In this document: positions 24,960-33,479 of the stretch, piece by piece | Layout: each line of letters opens with the position of its first letter | Numbering within the stretch: position 1 is the stretch's first letter | Source of the DNA: Bacteroides muris (ex Afrizal et al. 2022) | GTDB lineage: Bacteria; Bacteroidota; Bacteroidia; Bacteroidales; Bacteroidaceae | Direction of reading: 5' to 3' | NCBI RefSeq assembly: GCF_004793475.1 | Contig: NZ_SRYZ01000039.1 | Span: 1 to 35,668 of the forward strand | Length of the DNA stretch: 35,668 bases | Translations under genes and position numbers: made by a program | The notes under the pieces: generated by a model | Told to the model about the DNA's origin: nothing | Database searches by the model: none | The model's input: only the letters and a program-made list of their open reading frames with translations

Positions 24960-27900
24960 ATGTCAGATGTGTTGAAAAATATAGCTGATGCCGTTGACAA
25001 CAACAGCACCAGACGGGGATTCTCCGACCTTTTCGCCGACTCAAAGGCTGCCCTGGACAAGCTCCAGGCGGGACTGGGCGGACTGCTCCCATCCATGCCG
25101 GGCATGCCCGTAGCCAAGTTCGGCGACCTTGCCATAGGGATAGACATGCACCCTACGGTCACACCGCCGTCACCCGTCATGCCCGTGCCGCATGTGGGGA
25201 AAGTATATGACCTCATGGCGGACATCATGGCAGGCATCGCCGCCGCCATGCCGCCCGTCACCGGAGGGGTGGCGGGAGTGGCGTGCAGCATTCTCAAGGG
25301 GATGGCACCTACGGTGAAGGTGCATAACCAGTGGATTGCGCAGGCGGGTATAGGCATCGTGCACCTGCCTGCATTCGTCCTGCACCCGGCACCGCTGGTC
25401 AGCGGCATGTCCGAGTCGGAGATGTGGATGGGCAGCGCGACCGTGCTGGCGGACGGTGCCCCCTGCTCCACGCTGACACATCCGGCGCTCTCCTGCAATC
25501 TGGTCGGCATCCCGACCATTCCTCGCAAGGGAAAGCCCAAGAAGGTGAGCAAGGCGTTGCTGGCACCCACATCCATGCTCTCCACCATCACCTCTGTAGG
25601 CAAACCGGTGCTCGTGGGTGGGCCGCCCACCATCGACATGTTCGCGCTGGCAATGAAGTTCGGGCTCAAGGGGCTGGGAAAAATGTGGAAGAAACTGGGC
25701 GACAAGTTCCAGGACCTGATTGACAGACTGAGAAAGAAAGGAAAGAATCGGCTGGCGGACATTCTCCAGCCCATCAAATGCAAGACATTCGGTGAGCCGG
25801 TCGATGCGGCAACAGGCAGGGTGTACCACACCAACGTGGATTTCGAGCTGCCCGGCCCCATCCCCATCGTTTGGGAACGCACCTATTACAGCGATGCCGC
25901 CGTGGACGGCCCGTTGGGCTACAACTGGCACCACAGTTACAACCTGGGCATCCGGCGGCTGGAAGAAGGGGCTTTCCTCTTCCGCCATGCCGACGGACGG
26001 GAGTCTTTCCTGCCCGTGCTGGAACCGGGGGATTCCTATTTTGACCGCAAGGAACAATTGCTCTGGATGCTTGACGGGCAGGGTTATCTGCTGACCGACA
26101 TTCGGGGACTACAATACCGGTTCGACGGACCGGAGAACCGCTTCGGCTACCGCATGGTGTCGTGCATATCCACCAAAGACGGGTTCCGCATCCGTTTCGA
26201 ATACGCTTCGGCTGGAAAACTGGCGGAAATCGTATCTTCTCGGGGAGAACGCTTGAAAGTGGAAACCGACGAACTGGGACGGGTATGCTGTGTGTCCATG
26301 AAGCAGGACGGTGAGGAAACCAGGCTTGTCCGCTATCGTTATGACGACCGGGGCGACATGGTGGAGACCATCGACGCGCTGGATGTCAGCAAACATTTCG
26401 TCTATACCGACGGGCATCTGCTGGTACAGCTGACCAACCAGGGAGGCATGGCCTTCCATTGGGAATACGAAGGCAAAGGTGAGAACGCCCGTTGTGTGCA
26501 TACATGGGGGGACGGCGGCGTCATGGAGTACTTCATCCGTTACGGCAAAGGCTACACCCATATCCGTAACGGGGAGGGTGCCGAAACCGAATACCATTAC
26601 GGGGAGGACAAGCTCATCTACAAGATAGTGGATGCCAATGGGGGAATCACGCGCCAGCAGTACAACGGATATCAGGAACTGGAGGTCACGGTCAACCCCG
26701 AAGGTTATACCCGCAAGACTTCCTACAACGAGTCCGGCCAACCCGTCCGGATAACGGACGAGAACGGCGAGGATACGTTCCTGAGCTACGACGGAAACCG
26801 CAACCTCGTCCTGCTCTGCACGCCGGGAGGGAAACAGCTCTCTTGGGATTACGACGGGATGGACCGTGTCGTCAGCCGCACCACGCTCAGCGGGGAGACT
26901 GTGAAATACACTTACGAGGGAGGTGTATTGCATACCATTACCGATGGGCAGGGACGCGTCTATACCCTCACCTTCAACGACCGCTACGACCTCGAACTGT
27001 TGCGGTTCCCCAACGGCCTGTTCCGCAGGTGGGAATACGACGGCAGGGGCAGGCTCGTACTGGCGGTGGATGTCAAAGGCAATGCCACCCGGTACGCCTA
27101 TGACCGGGCGGACAACCTGATACGGCTGGAGGAACCGGACGGCAACGTGCACCGGTTCGAGTACGACGCCATGGGGAACATGGTACATGCCACGGACAAC
27201 ATCCGCGAGGTGAAGTTCACCTATGGGGCGTTGGGGGTATTGAAAAGCCGTGAACAGGAGCGCCACCGGATTACATTCGGCTACAACAGCGAGTTGCAGC
27301 TCCGACGCATCGGGAATGAGGCGGGCGACAACTATTTCTTCGAGCTGGACGGGCTGGGACAAGTCGTTACGGAAATCGGTTTCGACGGGCTGCGACGCGA
27401 GTATGAGCGCGACGGTGCCGGACGTGTCACACGGGTAAACCGTCCCGGGGACAAATGGACGGAATACCTGTATGACGGGCTGGACAACATCCTGAAGGAA
27501 GAACAGTACGACGGTGAGGTATCCCTTTACACGTATGACAAGGACGGTATGCTTGTCAAGGCGGAAAACAGCGAGAACCTGCTGGAGTTCACCCGTGACA
27601 GGAAGACAGGACAGATTATTGAGGAGAAACAGGGAGAATATACCGTCAACCGCACGTACGACAGTGAGGGCAACTGTACCCGCATCACCAGCAGTCTGGG
27701 AGCGGACATCCGTCATACGTACGACCGGGAAGGCAACTTGCAGACCATGCAGGCGGGCGAGAGCTGGCAGGCGTCATGGGTACGTGACAATACCGGGCTG
27801 GAGGTGCAGCGCACCTTTTCCGGCGGTGTGACTGTCAGGACGGAACGTGACTGCTTCGGCAGGGAGATACGCAAGTCGGTACGGTCGGGCGGCATGGAGC

Positions 27901-29270
27901 AAGGTGCCTACCGCTACCAATGGGGCATCGCCAACCGCCTGCTCTCCAAGGAGAACGAGCTGACAGGTACCGTCACACGGTACGACTACGACCGTTTCGA
28001 CTTCCTTATCCGGCAGGAGACCATGCAAGGTTCGGAAACGGATGTGATTTACCGTACACCGGACTTCGTGGGTAACCTTTTTGAGACACCGGACAAGAAA
28101 GATCGCAAATACGGTGCCGGGGGAAAACTTTTGGAAGACCCGGATTGTTTCTATCACTACGATGACGAGGGGAACCTCATTTTCCGTGAGTTCAAGCAGT
28201 TGCAGGAAACGGGCGTAAGGTTTGACCGCAAACGCATGGAGAAGGAACGGGGCATCCGCTGTCTGGCAACGGGAACGGGATGGCTGTACGAGTGGAGTTC
28301 CAACGGGATGCTGAAGAAGGTCATACGTCCGGACGGAAGACCGGTGGAGTTCCGGTATGATGCATTGGGACGACGCACGGCTAAGCAGTATTTCGGAAAG
28401 GTCACACGTTGGGTATGGGACGGAAACGTGCCTATCCATGAATGGGGCTACAAAGTCACCAATATGCAACCGGATGAGGAAGAAAGCGCTCCACCCAAAG
28501 AACCGACAGAGGATATTACCACGTGGGTGTTTGAGGCAGGCACGTTTGTACCTACAGCGAAGATACAGGATGGTAAGCAATATTCCATTGTATCCGATTA
28601 TTTGGGTACCCCCATACAAATGTACGATGAATTGGGAAACAAAACTTGGGACTGCACCTTGGATATTTATGGAAAAGTGACTAACTTTGAAGGGAGTTCT
28701 TTGAATGAGTGTCCGTTCCGTATGCAAGGGCAATACTTTGATTCCGAAACAAATCTTTGCTACAACCGTTTTAGATACTATTCTCCTGAAACAGGTACTT
28801 ACCTTTCACAAGACCCAATAGGATTGCAGGGAGGAAGTCGATTATACGGCTATGTGCATAATCCGAATGGGTGGATAGATCAGTTTGGTTTAAGTGAACT
28901 TGTTTACCAATTATTAAACGATAAAGGTGAAGTTGTTTATTACGGAATTACGAGCAGAACAGCAGAAGAACGATTAGCCGAACATCTAGCCAATCCTGAA
29001 AAAATAGGGAAGGTAGCCAATATGGAAGTTTTAGCCGAAGGACTTTCACATGACCAAGCTCGCTCTATTGAAGGGGCTTTGATTAGAAAAAGAATGGCTG
29101 AAAATGTAGACAAATTCTCTGCAACAGATTCAATAGATAAACAATTAGAAAAATCTGGATTATTGAATAAGAATAGAGGTCGGGTTAAAGAACGATGGAC
29201 GTCAGATAATCCTTTAGATGAATTTAAAGATAAAATTAGCAAAAACCCTAAAAAGGTAAAATGTCATTAA
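24960..29270 (+). CDS. rhs: PAAR-Rhs effector with GIY-YIG-like nuclease tip
   Basis: 1436 aa with an ATG start at 24960. The first about 200 residues are a PAAR-like spike tip ('MPVAKFGDLAIGID', 'GSATVLADGAPCSTLTH', 'VLVGGPPTIDM'), with a hydrophobic stretch near 'MADIMAGIAAAMPPVTGG'. From about 275 comes a DUF6531-type Rhs entry ('FGEPVDAATGRVYHTNVDF', 'WERTYYSDA'). Many RHS/YD repeats then follow up to 'RFRYYSPETGTYLSQDPIGLQGG', where D1285 belongs to the self-cleavage-type motif. The tip after 'WIDQFGLSE' reads 'LVYQLLN' ... 'YYGITSRTAEERLAEH' ... 'ARSIEGALI'. This gives Tyr1316, Tyr1327, Gly1329, Arg1338, His1342 and Glu1371 in GIY-YIG spacing, so a DNA or RNA nuclease is likely. The sequence turns AT-rich from about 28560, before the tip, suggesting tip replacement. 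Confidence 0.9.
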   Translation: MSDVLKNIADAVDNNSTRRGFSDLFADSKAALDKLQAGLGGLLPSMPGMPVAKFGDLAIGIDMHPTVTPPSPVMPVPHVGKVYDLMADIMAGIAAAMPPVTGGVAGVACSILKGMAPTVKVHNQWIAQAGIGIVHLPAFVLHPAPLVSGMSESEMWMGSATVLADGAPCSTLTHPALSCNLVGIPTIPRKGKPKKVSKALLAPTSMLSTITSVGKPVLVGGPPTIDMFALAMKFGLKGLGKMWKKLGDKFQDLIDRLRKKGKNRLADILQPIKCKTFGEPVDAATGRVYHTNVDFELPGPIPIVWERTYYSDAAVDGPLGYNWHHSYNLGIRRLEEGAFLFRHADGRESFLPVLEPGDSYFDRKEQLLWMLDGQGYLLTDIRGLQYRFDGPENRFGYRMVSCISTKDGFRIRFEYASAGKLAEIVSSRGERLKVETDELGRVCCVSMKQDGEETRLVRYRYDDRGDMVETIDALDVSKHFVYTDGHLLVQLTNQGGMAFHWEYEGKGENARCVHTWGDGGVMEYFIRYGKGYTHIRNGEGAETEYHYGEDKLIYKIVDANGGITRQQYNGYQELEVTVNPEGYTRKTSYNESGQPVRITDENGEDTFLSYDGNRNLVLLCTPGGKQLSWDYDGMDRVVSRTTLSGETVKYTYEGGVLHTITDGQGRVYTLTFNDRYDLELLRFPNGLFRRWEYDGRGRLVLAVDVKGNATRYAYDRADNLIRLEEPDGNVHRFEYDAMGNMVHATDNIREVKFTYGALGVLKSREQERHRITFGYNSELQLRRIGNEAGDNYFFELDGLGQVVTEIGFDGLRREYERDGAGRVTRVNRPGDKWTEYLYDGLDNILKEEQYDGEVSLYTYDKDGMLVKAENSENLLEFTRDRKTGQIIEEKQGEYTVNRTYDSEGNCTRITSSLGADIRHTYDREGNLQTMQAGESWQASWVRDNTGLEVQRTFSGGVTVRTERDCFGREIRKSVRSGGMEQGAYRYQWGIANRLLSKENELTGTVTRYDYDRFDFLIRQETMQGSETDVIYRTPDFVGNLFETPDKKDRKYGAGGKLLEDPDCFYHYDDEGNLIFREFKQLQETGVRFDRKRMEKERGIRCLATGTGWLYEWSSNGMLKKVIRPDGRPVEFRYDALGRRTAKQYFGKVTRWVWDGNVPIHEWGYKVTNMQPDEEESAPPKEPTEDITTWVFEAGTFVPTAKIQDGKQYSIVSDYLGTPIQMYDELGNKTWDCTLDIYGKVTNFEGSSLNECPFRMQGQYFDSETNLCYNRFRYYSPETGTYLSQDPIGLQGGSRLYGYVHNPNGWIDQFGLSELVYQLLNDKGEVVYYGITSRTAEERLAEHLANPEKIGKVANMEVLAEGLSHDQARSIEGALIRKRMAENVDKFSATDSIDKQLEKSGLLNKNRGRVKERWTSDNPLDEFKDKISKNPKKVKCH

Positions 29271-29288
29271 TATAAAATAGATTTTGAA

Positions 29289-29636
29289 ATGAAAATATTT
29301 AGTACAGCGCCAGAAGGTAATGAAATGGCAGAATTAGAAAATGCTCGATACATCAATTTGGCATTAAAGCAGATTGACGAAAATATTGAATGGCTAAAAA
29401 CGGCTAATAAGCCAACTCAAGCAGTCTTAACTCATATAGATATATTAGTTATGTTAGCTAAAAGATTTACGGTTGATGCTAATTTGCTAATCAAAAAAGA
29501 GAAAGTTCAGGAATGGAAGAATGTTTTTAACGATTGGTTTGAGCGTTGTGGCAGTAAAATTCCTGCTAAATTTAGAGATGGCATTAAAGCAAATGGAGAT
29601 GAGCTTTTTAATGAGTTAGAACAATATGGGCACTAA
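29289..29636 (+). CDS. Small helical protein, candidate immunity or accessory protein for the Rhs toxin
   Basis: 115 aa with an ATG start at 29289, 18 nt after the Rhs stop. The protein is predicted helical and charged ('LALKQIDENIEWLKTANK', 'DILVMLAKRFTVDAN', 'GIKANGDELFNELEQYG'), without a signal or membrane segment, so it is cytosolic. It overlaps the next gene by 11 nt. Cytosolic location suits protection against a nuclease. I recognise no family. It is AT-rich like the toxin tip. Confidence 0.65.
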   Translation: MKIFSTAPEGNEMAELENARYINLALKQIDENIEWLKTANKPTQAVLTHIDILVMLAKRFTVDANLLIKKEKVQEWKNVFNDWFERCGSKIPAKFRDGIKANGDELFNELEQYGH

Positions 29637-29976
29637 TAATTTTGAGGAACAAATAAAACCGTTCTTTTGGGTAGAGCATGAAAACAGCGTATCTGTTTGT
29701 TTGAATGTTGGCGAGTATAAGGATGAGATTTTTCAAACAAGAGAAAACGAAGGCTTTGAAGAAACGGGTTATGACTGGGCTTCTTTGGCACGAGTTTTTT
29801 TAGACGAATTGGAGCCTAAATTAATAGATATTGTTCAGTTTGACCCCGAAGCCGATATGTTTTGCGCATATTCTGACGATAAAGAAGCATTGAAAACATT
29901 TATCATAGCCTTCAAAAACGCCTGTGAAAATGAAACTTTGATACAGGATTTATTTTCAAGAGCAGAATTGGATTAA
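29626..29976 (+). CDS. Imm51-like immunity protein
   Basis: 116 aa with an ATG start at 29626, inside the end of the previous gene. The segment 'WVEHENSVSVCLNVGEYKDE' followed by 'FEETGYDWASLARVFLDEL' and 'IVQFDPEADMFCAYSDDKEAL' matches what I recall of the Imm51 immunity family (conserved 'GYDW.SLA..FL' and 'fdpe.gmFca.s'). It is soluble and acidic, as expected of a nuclease inhibitor. Either it alone or both small proteins protect against the GIY-YIG tip. The closing terminator marks the end of the cassette. Confidence 0.75.
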   Translation: MGTNNFEEQIKPFFWVEHENSVSVCLNVGEYKDEIFQTRENEGFEETGYDWASLARVFLDELEPKLIDIVQFDPEADMFCAYSDDKEALKTFIIAFKNACENETLIQDLFSRAELD

Positions 29977-30012
29977 ACCAATAATAATCCCATCTATCAT
30001 CTAAAATATACA

Positions 30013-30050
30013 AAATAAGGGAAGCTAAAGAACTGCTTCCCTTATTTTTT
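30013..30050 (+). terminator. Rho-independent terminator of the Rhs-immunity unit
   Basis: A 13-bp perfect stem (30013-30025 with 30035-30047), a 9-nt loop and a run of seven T at 30044-30050. It lies about 35 nt after the Imm51-like gene. Confidence 0.9.
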
Positions 30051-30200
30051 CACCCTTCAAGAAGTGTCTCTTAAAAAAGTTATCAACAGGTATTTAGTCG
30101 CTTATCCCTATTGTCTTATGGTTGTTTTTAAGGGGTGGTTATACTGGATTTACCATGCGTTTATTTGTCCGTTTTTCTCCTTTCTTTATAGCTTAATAAT

Positions 30201-30567
30201 CGGGGGCTTTGATAAGTAGACTTTCTTCCTGTTCCCGTGCATGGCACGGTATATTTCGGGGGCTTTTCTTTCATGCTCCGCAGGAACAAGGGGGGCTTTT
30301 CACCGTCTTTTGACGGTATGGGGCTTTGAAGGGGGCTTTTGGCGTTTCCCCATCGTTTGTAGTAGATGCCACACAAGTAGATACAGAAAATACCCTAATA
30401 AGCTATGGTATTTTCATGCCCTGATAAATTAAATCGGGTTATTAGTTACTTTTTCTACTTTAATCGGGGGGGCTTATTGTTTCATGCTCCGCAGGGATAA
30501 AGGGGGCTTTTACCGCCATTTGGCGGTTGGGGGCTTTTCTTTTTAAGGGGGGCTTTTGCTCCGCAGG
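30201..30567 (+). repeat. GGGGGCTTT-rich repeat patch with two covarying hairpins
   Basis: About nine copies of a G-rich GGGGCTTT unit lie in 360 bp, for example at 30202, 30258, 30291, 30317, 30331, 30465, 30502, 30528 and 30547 (approximate). GCTCCGCAGG occurs three times (30275-30284, 30486-30495, 30558-30567). Two hairpins occupy equivalent places: ACCGTC/GACGGT at 30302-30317 and ACCGCC/GGCGGT at 30512-30527. They differ by a compensated base pair. A 71-aa minus-strand frame through part of it is repetitive and I do not call it a gene. The rest of 30051-30584 holds no supported gene. Confidence 0.6.
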
Positions 30568-30584
30568 ATAAAGAGTTTTGTTCT

Positions 30585-31529
30585 TTACTGATTCAGTTTT
30601 TGTTCCTGTTCTATCTGTACCCGTTGCCGTTCTATCTCTTTTTTAAGTTCCTGTTCCGTTGGTAGATAAAGCATATATTTCGATGCAAAAATCTGGCTGC
30701 TATCATTCAACAGGCTATATTTTACGATGGTCTTATCCTTTTCGGTACACAAAATAAGTCCGATTGTCGGGTTATCGCTATCCTGCCGTATCCTGTCCTC
30801 AAAATAGCGTACATACATATCCATCTGCCCGATGTCCTGATGGGTAAGCGGTTCGGCTTTCAAGTCGATGATTAAGAAGAATTTGAGGATGTAATTGTAA
30901 AACACCAAGTCCGCATAAAAGTGTTTCCCTGTCTCGGTGGTTAATCGGTATTGGCGACCGACAAAAGCAAAGCCTTTGTCTAATTCTTGTAAAAAACGCT
31001 GTAATTTGTCTATGATAGCCTGTTCTAATTCGTTTTCCCTAAAATCCGTATTATCCTGTAATCCTAAAAATTCCAGCACATAGGGGTCTTTGATTATATC
31101 TTTCGGTTCTTGGGAGACTTGTTTTTCAGTAGCTTCGTTCTTGACTAATTGCCTGTTATGGCTCATAAGCATCCGTTCGTAATAGAGATTGCCGATTTGC
31201 CGTTCAAGTGTCCTTGTACTCCAATTACAATCTACCGTTTCCTGCATATAAAACAGGCGTACCTGTTCGTCCTCGACCTTTAAAAGCAGGCGGTAATGTG
31301 TCCAACTCAATTCGTCACGCAGTGAGTGACTTTTATCGAAGAAGCGGTAAAACTGGCGCATATATTTCAGGTTGGTTTCCGTAAAACCTTTGCCGTGTTT
31401 TTGAGTCAGTTTTTGGGATAGCTGTTTAATAAGTTCTTTCCCGTATTCTGCCCGTTCTTTTCCGTTCTGCTCCCCTTCCACGATGGCTCTGCCTATGTGC
31501 CAATAGGCAGAGCCATTGTAAACTCTCAA
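30585..31529 (-). CDS. DUF1016 / YhcG-type PD-(D/E)XK nuclease-family protein, N-terminus eroded
   Basis: 314 aa as read from a TTG at 31529; no ATG with a leader is found. The N-terminal DUF1016 domain is represented by 'AYWHIGRAIVEGEQNGKERAEYGKELIKQL', 'NLKYMRQFYRFF' and 'LSWTHYRLLL'. The C-terminal nuclease half shows 'FYADLVFYN' and 'FFLIIDLKA' (PD-(D/E)XK: D...D.K), then 'LILCTEKDKTIVKYSL'. Family members are commonly about 330-370 aa and begin with another 20-30 residues. Here that part is replaced by unrelated sequence with stops, so the gene may be 5'-truncated. Its relatives occur beside restriction genes and mobile elements. Its function here is unknown. Confidence 0.75.
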   Translation of the reverse strand: MRVYNGSAYWHIGRAIVEGEQNGKERAEYGKELIKQLSQKLTQKHGKGFTETNLKYMRQFYRFFDKSHSLRDELSWTHYRLLLKVEDEQVRLFYMQETVDCNWSTRTLERQIGNLYYERMLMSHNRQLVKNEATEKQVSQEPKDIIKDPYVLEFLGLQDNTDFRENELEQAIIDKLQRFLQELDKGFAFVGRQYRLTTETGKHFYADLVFYNYILKFFLIIDLKAEPLTHQDIGQMDMYVRYFEDRIRQDSDNPTIGLILCTEKDKTIVKYSLLNDSSQIFASKYMLYLPTEQELKKEIERQRVQIEQEQKLNQ

Positions 31530-31618
31530 AAGAGCTATGTTTATCAGCCGTTTTTTACCTCCTGACAGAAGTAACCGTATGGCAAGTCCATGATACGGGT
31601 AAATAAATCGGGGATTAT

Positions 31619-31738
31619 CTATTCGCTTTTCTGTTTAGGCTTCCATACTAAACCTCCAGGAAAATCGGGAGTTAGATTCAGCATTGAAGGAATCTTTTCC
31701 GCTTCAACTGGAATACGGAAGCCGTCCGCGTGGTACAT
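31619..31738 (-). pseudogene. Small ORF or gene remnant upstream of the DUF1016 gene
   Basis: A 39-codon frame from the ATG at 31738 to a TAG at 31619. The product starts 'MYHADGFRIPVEAEKIP' and ends 'GLVWKPKQKSE'. An AGGAG lies just before the ATG but too close for an ideal ribosome site. After the TAG the same frame stays open for 24 more codons (to about 31546) and reads like protein ('IMDLPYGYFCQEVKNG'). This suggests the decayed end of a larger gene, perhaps the sequence that cut off the DUF1016 start. No family is recognised. Confidence 0.3.
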
Positions 31739-31892
31739 TCTCCTTCAAGATCCATAATTCCTTTTTTCTTCTTAACATAAAGATACAATGTTTTTCTGAG
31801 AGATATTCTACATCAATCAGCTTCCGTTAGTACCCTTTGATATTTTTTTGAAAATAACCAAGGATAGGTTTTCATTTTTTGATTTTAAATCA

Positions 31893-31926
31893 TATATTTG
31901 CAAAAAACAAACCGACTAATCGGTTT
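31893..31926 (+). promoter_or_regulatory. Promoter -7 box with adjacent TetR-like operator palindrome
   Basis: TATATTTG at 31893-31900 fits the Bacteroides -7 consensus exactly; the -33 part is weak. Eight nt later a perfect 7-bp inverted repeat, AAACCGA (31909-31915) and TCGGTTT (31920-31926) with a 4-nt spacer, would cover the start of transcription, where a repressor would block it. The leader to the lipoprotein gene is about 150-175 nt and contains nothing else I can name. Confidence 0.5.
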
Positions 31927-32082
31927 TAAATAAGAGTGGAATTTATATTAAGTAGGTTAGATCATATAGTTAATGTCGTTAAATTCAACCGCATTAAACA
32001 AAAGGCAGTCTAATTCGCTAGTATATCAACTTTAAGAAAGTGTAAACTCTAATTAAATATTAATCTTTAATTGAAAAGCATT

Positions 32083-32859
32083 ATGAAGAAAAAGATGTTC
32101 AAATTTATTTCATGCATAACCATTTTATTTATGGTTTCATGCTCTGGAGATGATTTACTTTTCTCCTATGAAGATGATGTTACCACAAGGGGACTTTCGG
32201 GTAGAGCTTCATTGACTTATCCTATGAGTAGCTTTATTAGTAATGTGTCGTTGAGTTTAACAGACCAAGGTTCTGTCAATTCCATTCTTGAGGAATTACA
32301 AAGTAATCCTTTAGGCAAAGGATACAGATGTGTTTTCAAGAAACTGACAACTAAAAAGGTATCAAAAATATCCCGAGGCGATACAGGCACAGCACCAGCT
32401 TCGTACAATGCAAAAACGAATGAGGTATTGTTGAAAACAGGCTCAATAATTGCAACGAATTCAATACAGGAGGAGTTTATACATGCCGCACAAGATAGAG
32501 TATATTTCAATGGAATTCTTCAATATGCAGGTAAAGAAGGAACTCCAAACATAGAATTTGAAGCAAAGATTATTCAAGAACTTATATATTGCGCTAATGG
32601 ATATGGATTTGGCGGCTTAGGAGCAGGACCGACACATGCCGATGATTATACAAGATGGATTATGTTGTTATGTGAAGATGGTTTTCTTGATGAAAGATTT
32701 CCTTCTCTATCAGAAGTGTTATCTACTAAATATGCTGGATATGGTTATTACAACTATATGGAGTTTTTTAAAGTTAAAGATCCTGGCTATAATAAAGGTA
32801 TCATTTATAGTATGCAACCTTCGCTACTTGATTATATAAGTAATAATTACGGTATTTAA
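32083..32859 (+). CDS. Lipoprotein of unknown function with an EEFIH motif
   Basis: 258 aa from the ATG at 32083. A lipoprotein signal ends in MVSC, with a short Ser/Asp-rich start after the Cys, so it is probably envelope-anchored. In the second half, 'QEEFIHAAQD' (E130-E131...H134) followed by 'NIEFEAKII' resembles the active-site layout of zincin-type peptidases, except that the first His of HExxH is Glu. It may therefore be an inactive or divergent relative, or chance. The end is Tyr/Gly-rich ('KYAGYGYYNYMEFF'). It is AT-rich and probably forms a two-gene unit with the next gene. I do not recognise the family. Confidence 0.65.
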   Translation: MKKKMFKFISCITILFMVSCSGDDLLFSYEDDVTTRGLSGRASLTYPMSSFISNVSLSLTDQGSVNSILEELQSNPLGKGYRCVFKKLTTKKVSKISRGDTGTAPASYNAKTNEVLLKTGSIIATNSIQEEFIHAAQDRVYFNGILQYAGKEGTPNIEFEAKIIQELIYCANGYGFGGLGAGPTHADDYTRWIMLLCEDGFLDERFPSLSEVLSTKYAGYGYYNYMEFFKVKDPGYNKGIIYSMQPSLLDYISNNYGI

Positions 32860-32869
32860 AAAAGATATT

Positions 32870-33346
32870 ATGAAGACATTAAGTTTTTTTATTTCAGTAA
32901 TTGTCGCATTATTTGTTTTTACAAATAATATTTGTGCACAAAACGAAGTTAAAGTTTCCAATGGCAAATCTTATGTATATGATTATAAGAACCAGAAGAT
33001 TTATCGTCAAACTTTGAATAGAAGTTTTCAGCAAGATAAAATACTGGACAATTTTGTAGCCAAACAAACGACACCAGTAAATAACTTATACATAGAAGTA
33101 TTATCACCGGCAAGATTGGAAGAATTGAAATCTGAAAAGATAGCCACTACATTTATTTGTGATTCGTATGGGAAAGTAAAATCTGTAGAATTTCTATTTT
33201 TCAAAGAACCTTTTTTGTCTGTCGATGAAATAGAAAGATTAGAAGAAGCTTTTTTGAATTACACATTTGATTTGAAAGTATATGGAGATAAGCAGGATTC
33301 AAATCTTTATAAATTTGCAATTGCTTGCTTTTTTAGTAAACTTTAA
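32870..33346 (+). CDS. Secreted protein of unknown function
   Basis: 158 aa with an ATG start at 32870, 10 nt after the lipoprotein gene. The N-terminal 23 residues form a type I signal peptide ending 'NICAQ', so the mature protein is probably periplasmic. The mature part has alternating strands and a C-terminal part with 'VEFLFFKEPFLSVDEIERLEEAF', then 'FAIACFFSKL'. This is a small domain with a TonB-C-like flavour ('I...F.CD..G.VksveF') that I cannot assign. Co-transcription with the lipoprotein gene is likely. Confidence 0.6.
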   Translation: MKTLSFFISVIVALFVFTNNICAQNEVKVSNGKSYVYDYKNQKIYRQTLNRSFQQDKILDNFVAKQTTPVNNLYIEVLSPARLEELKSEKIATTFICDSYGKVKSVEFLFFKEPFLSVDEIERLEEAFLNYTFDLKVYGDKQDSNLYKFAIACFFSKL

Positions 33347-33371
33347 ATAGGAAAGGGATAGAATATACTTC

Positions 33372-33443
33372 AAACTGTCCAAGAACTCTTATCGAACACA
33401 TAGCATAGTATGTATAAACAGGATATGAGCTTTTGGACAGTTT
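33372..33443. repeat. 72-bp inverted repeat, possible bidirectional terminator
   Basis: AAACTGTCCAA (33372-33382) pairs perfectly with TTGGACAGTTT (33433-33443), and the next 11 nt on each side pair imperfectly, so about 22 bp of stem enclose a loop of about 28 nt. T-rich sequence follows on the right. It lies between converging genes, so a shared terminator is the simplest reading. A MITE-like remnant is an alternative. Confidence 0.5.
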
Positions 33444-33479
33444 TCTATATATAAAAATAATACCAAGACTATAAAAATA

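Noticed and set aside
26109..27716. 535-aa minus-strand frame
   Set aside because: Antisense to the Rhs repeats. Its length is explained by repeat codon structure.
30161..30376. 71-aa minus-strand frame, Pro/Lys/Ser-rich
   Set aside because: Produced by the G-rich repeats; no ribosome site and no domain. The repeat patch is described instead.
30201..30567. CRISPR array
   Set aside because: Repeat units are short, unevenly spaced and lack unique spacers of constant length.
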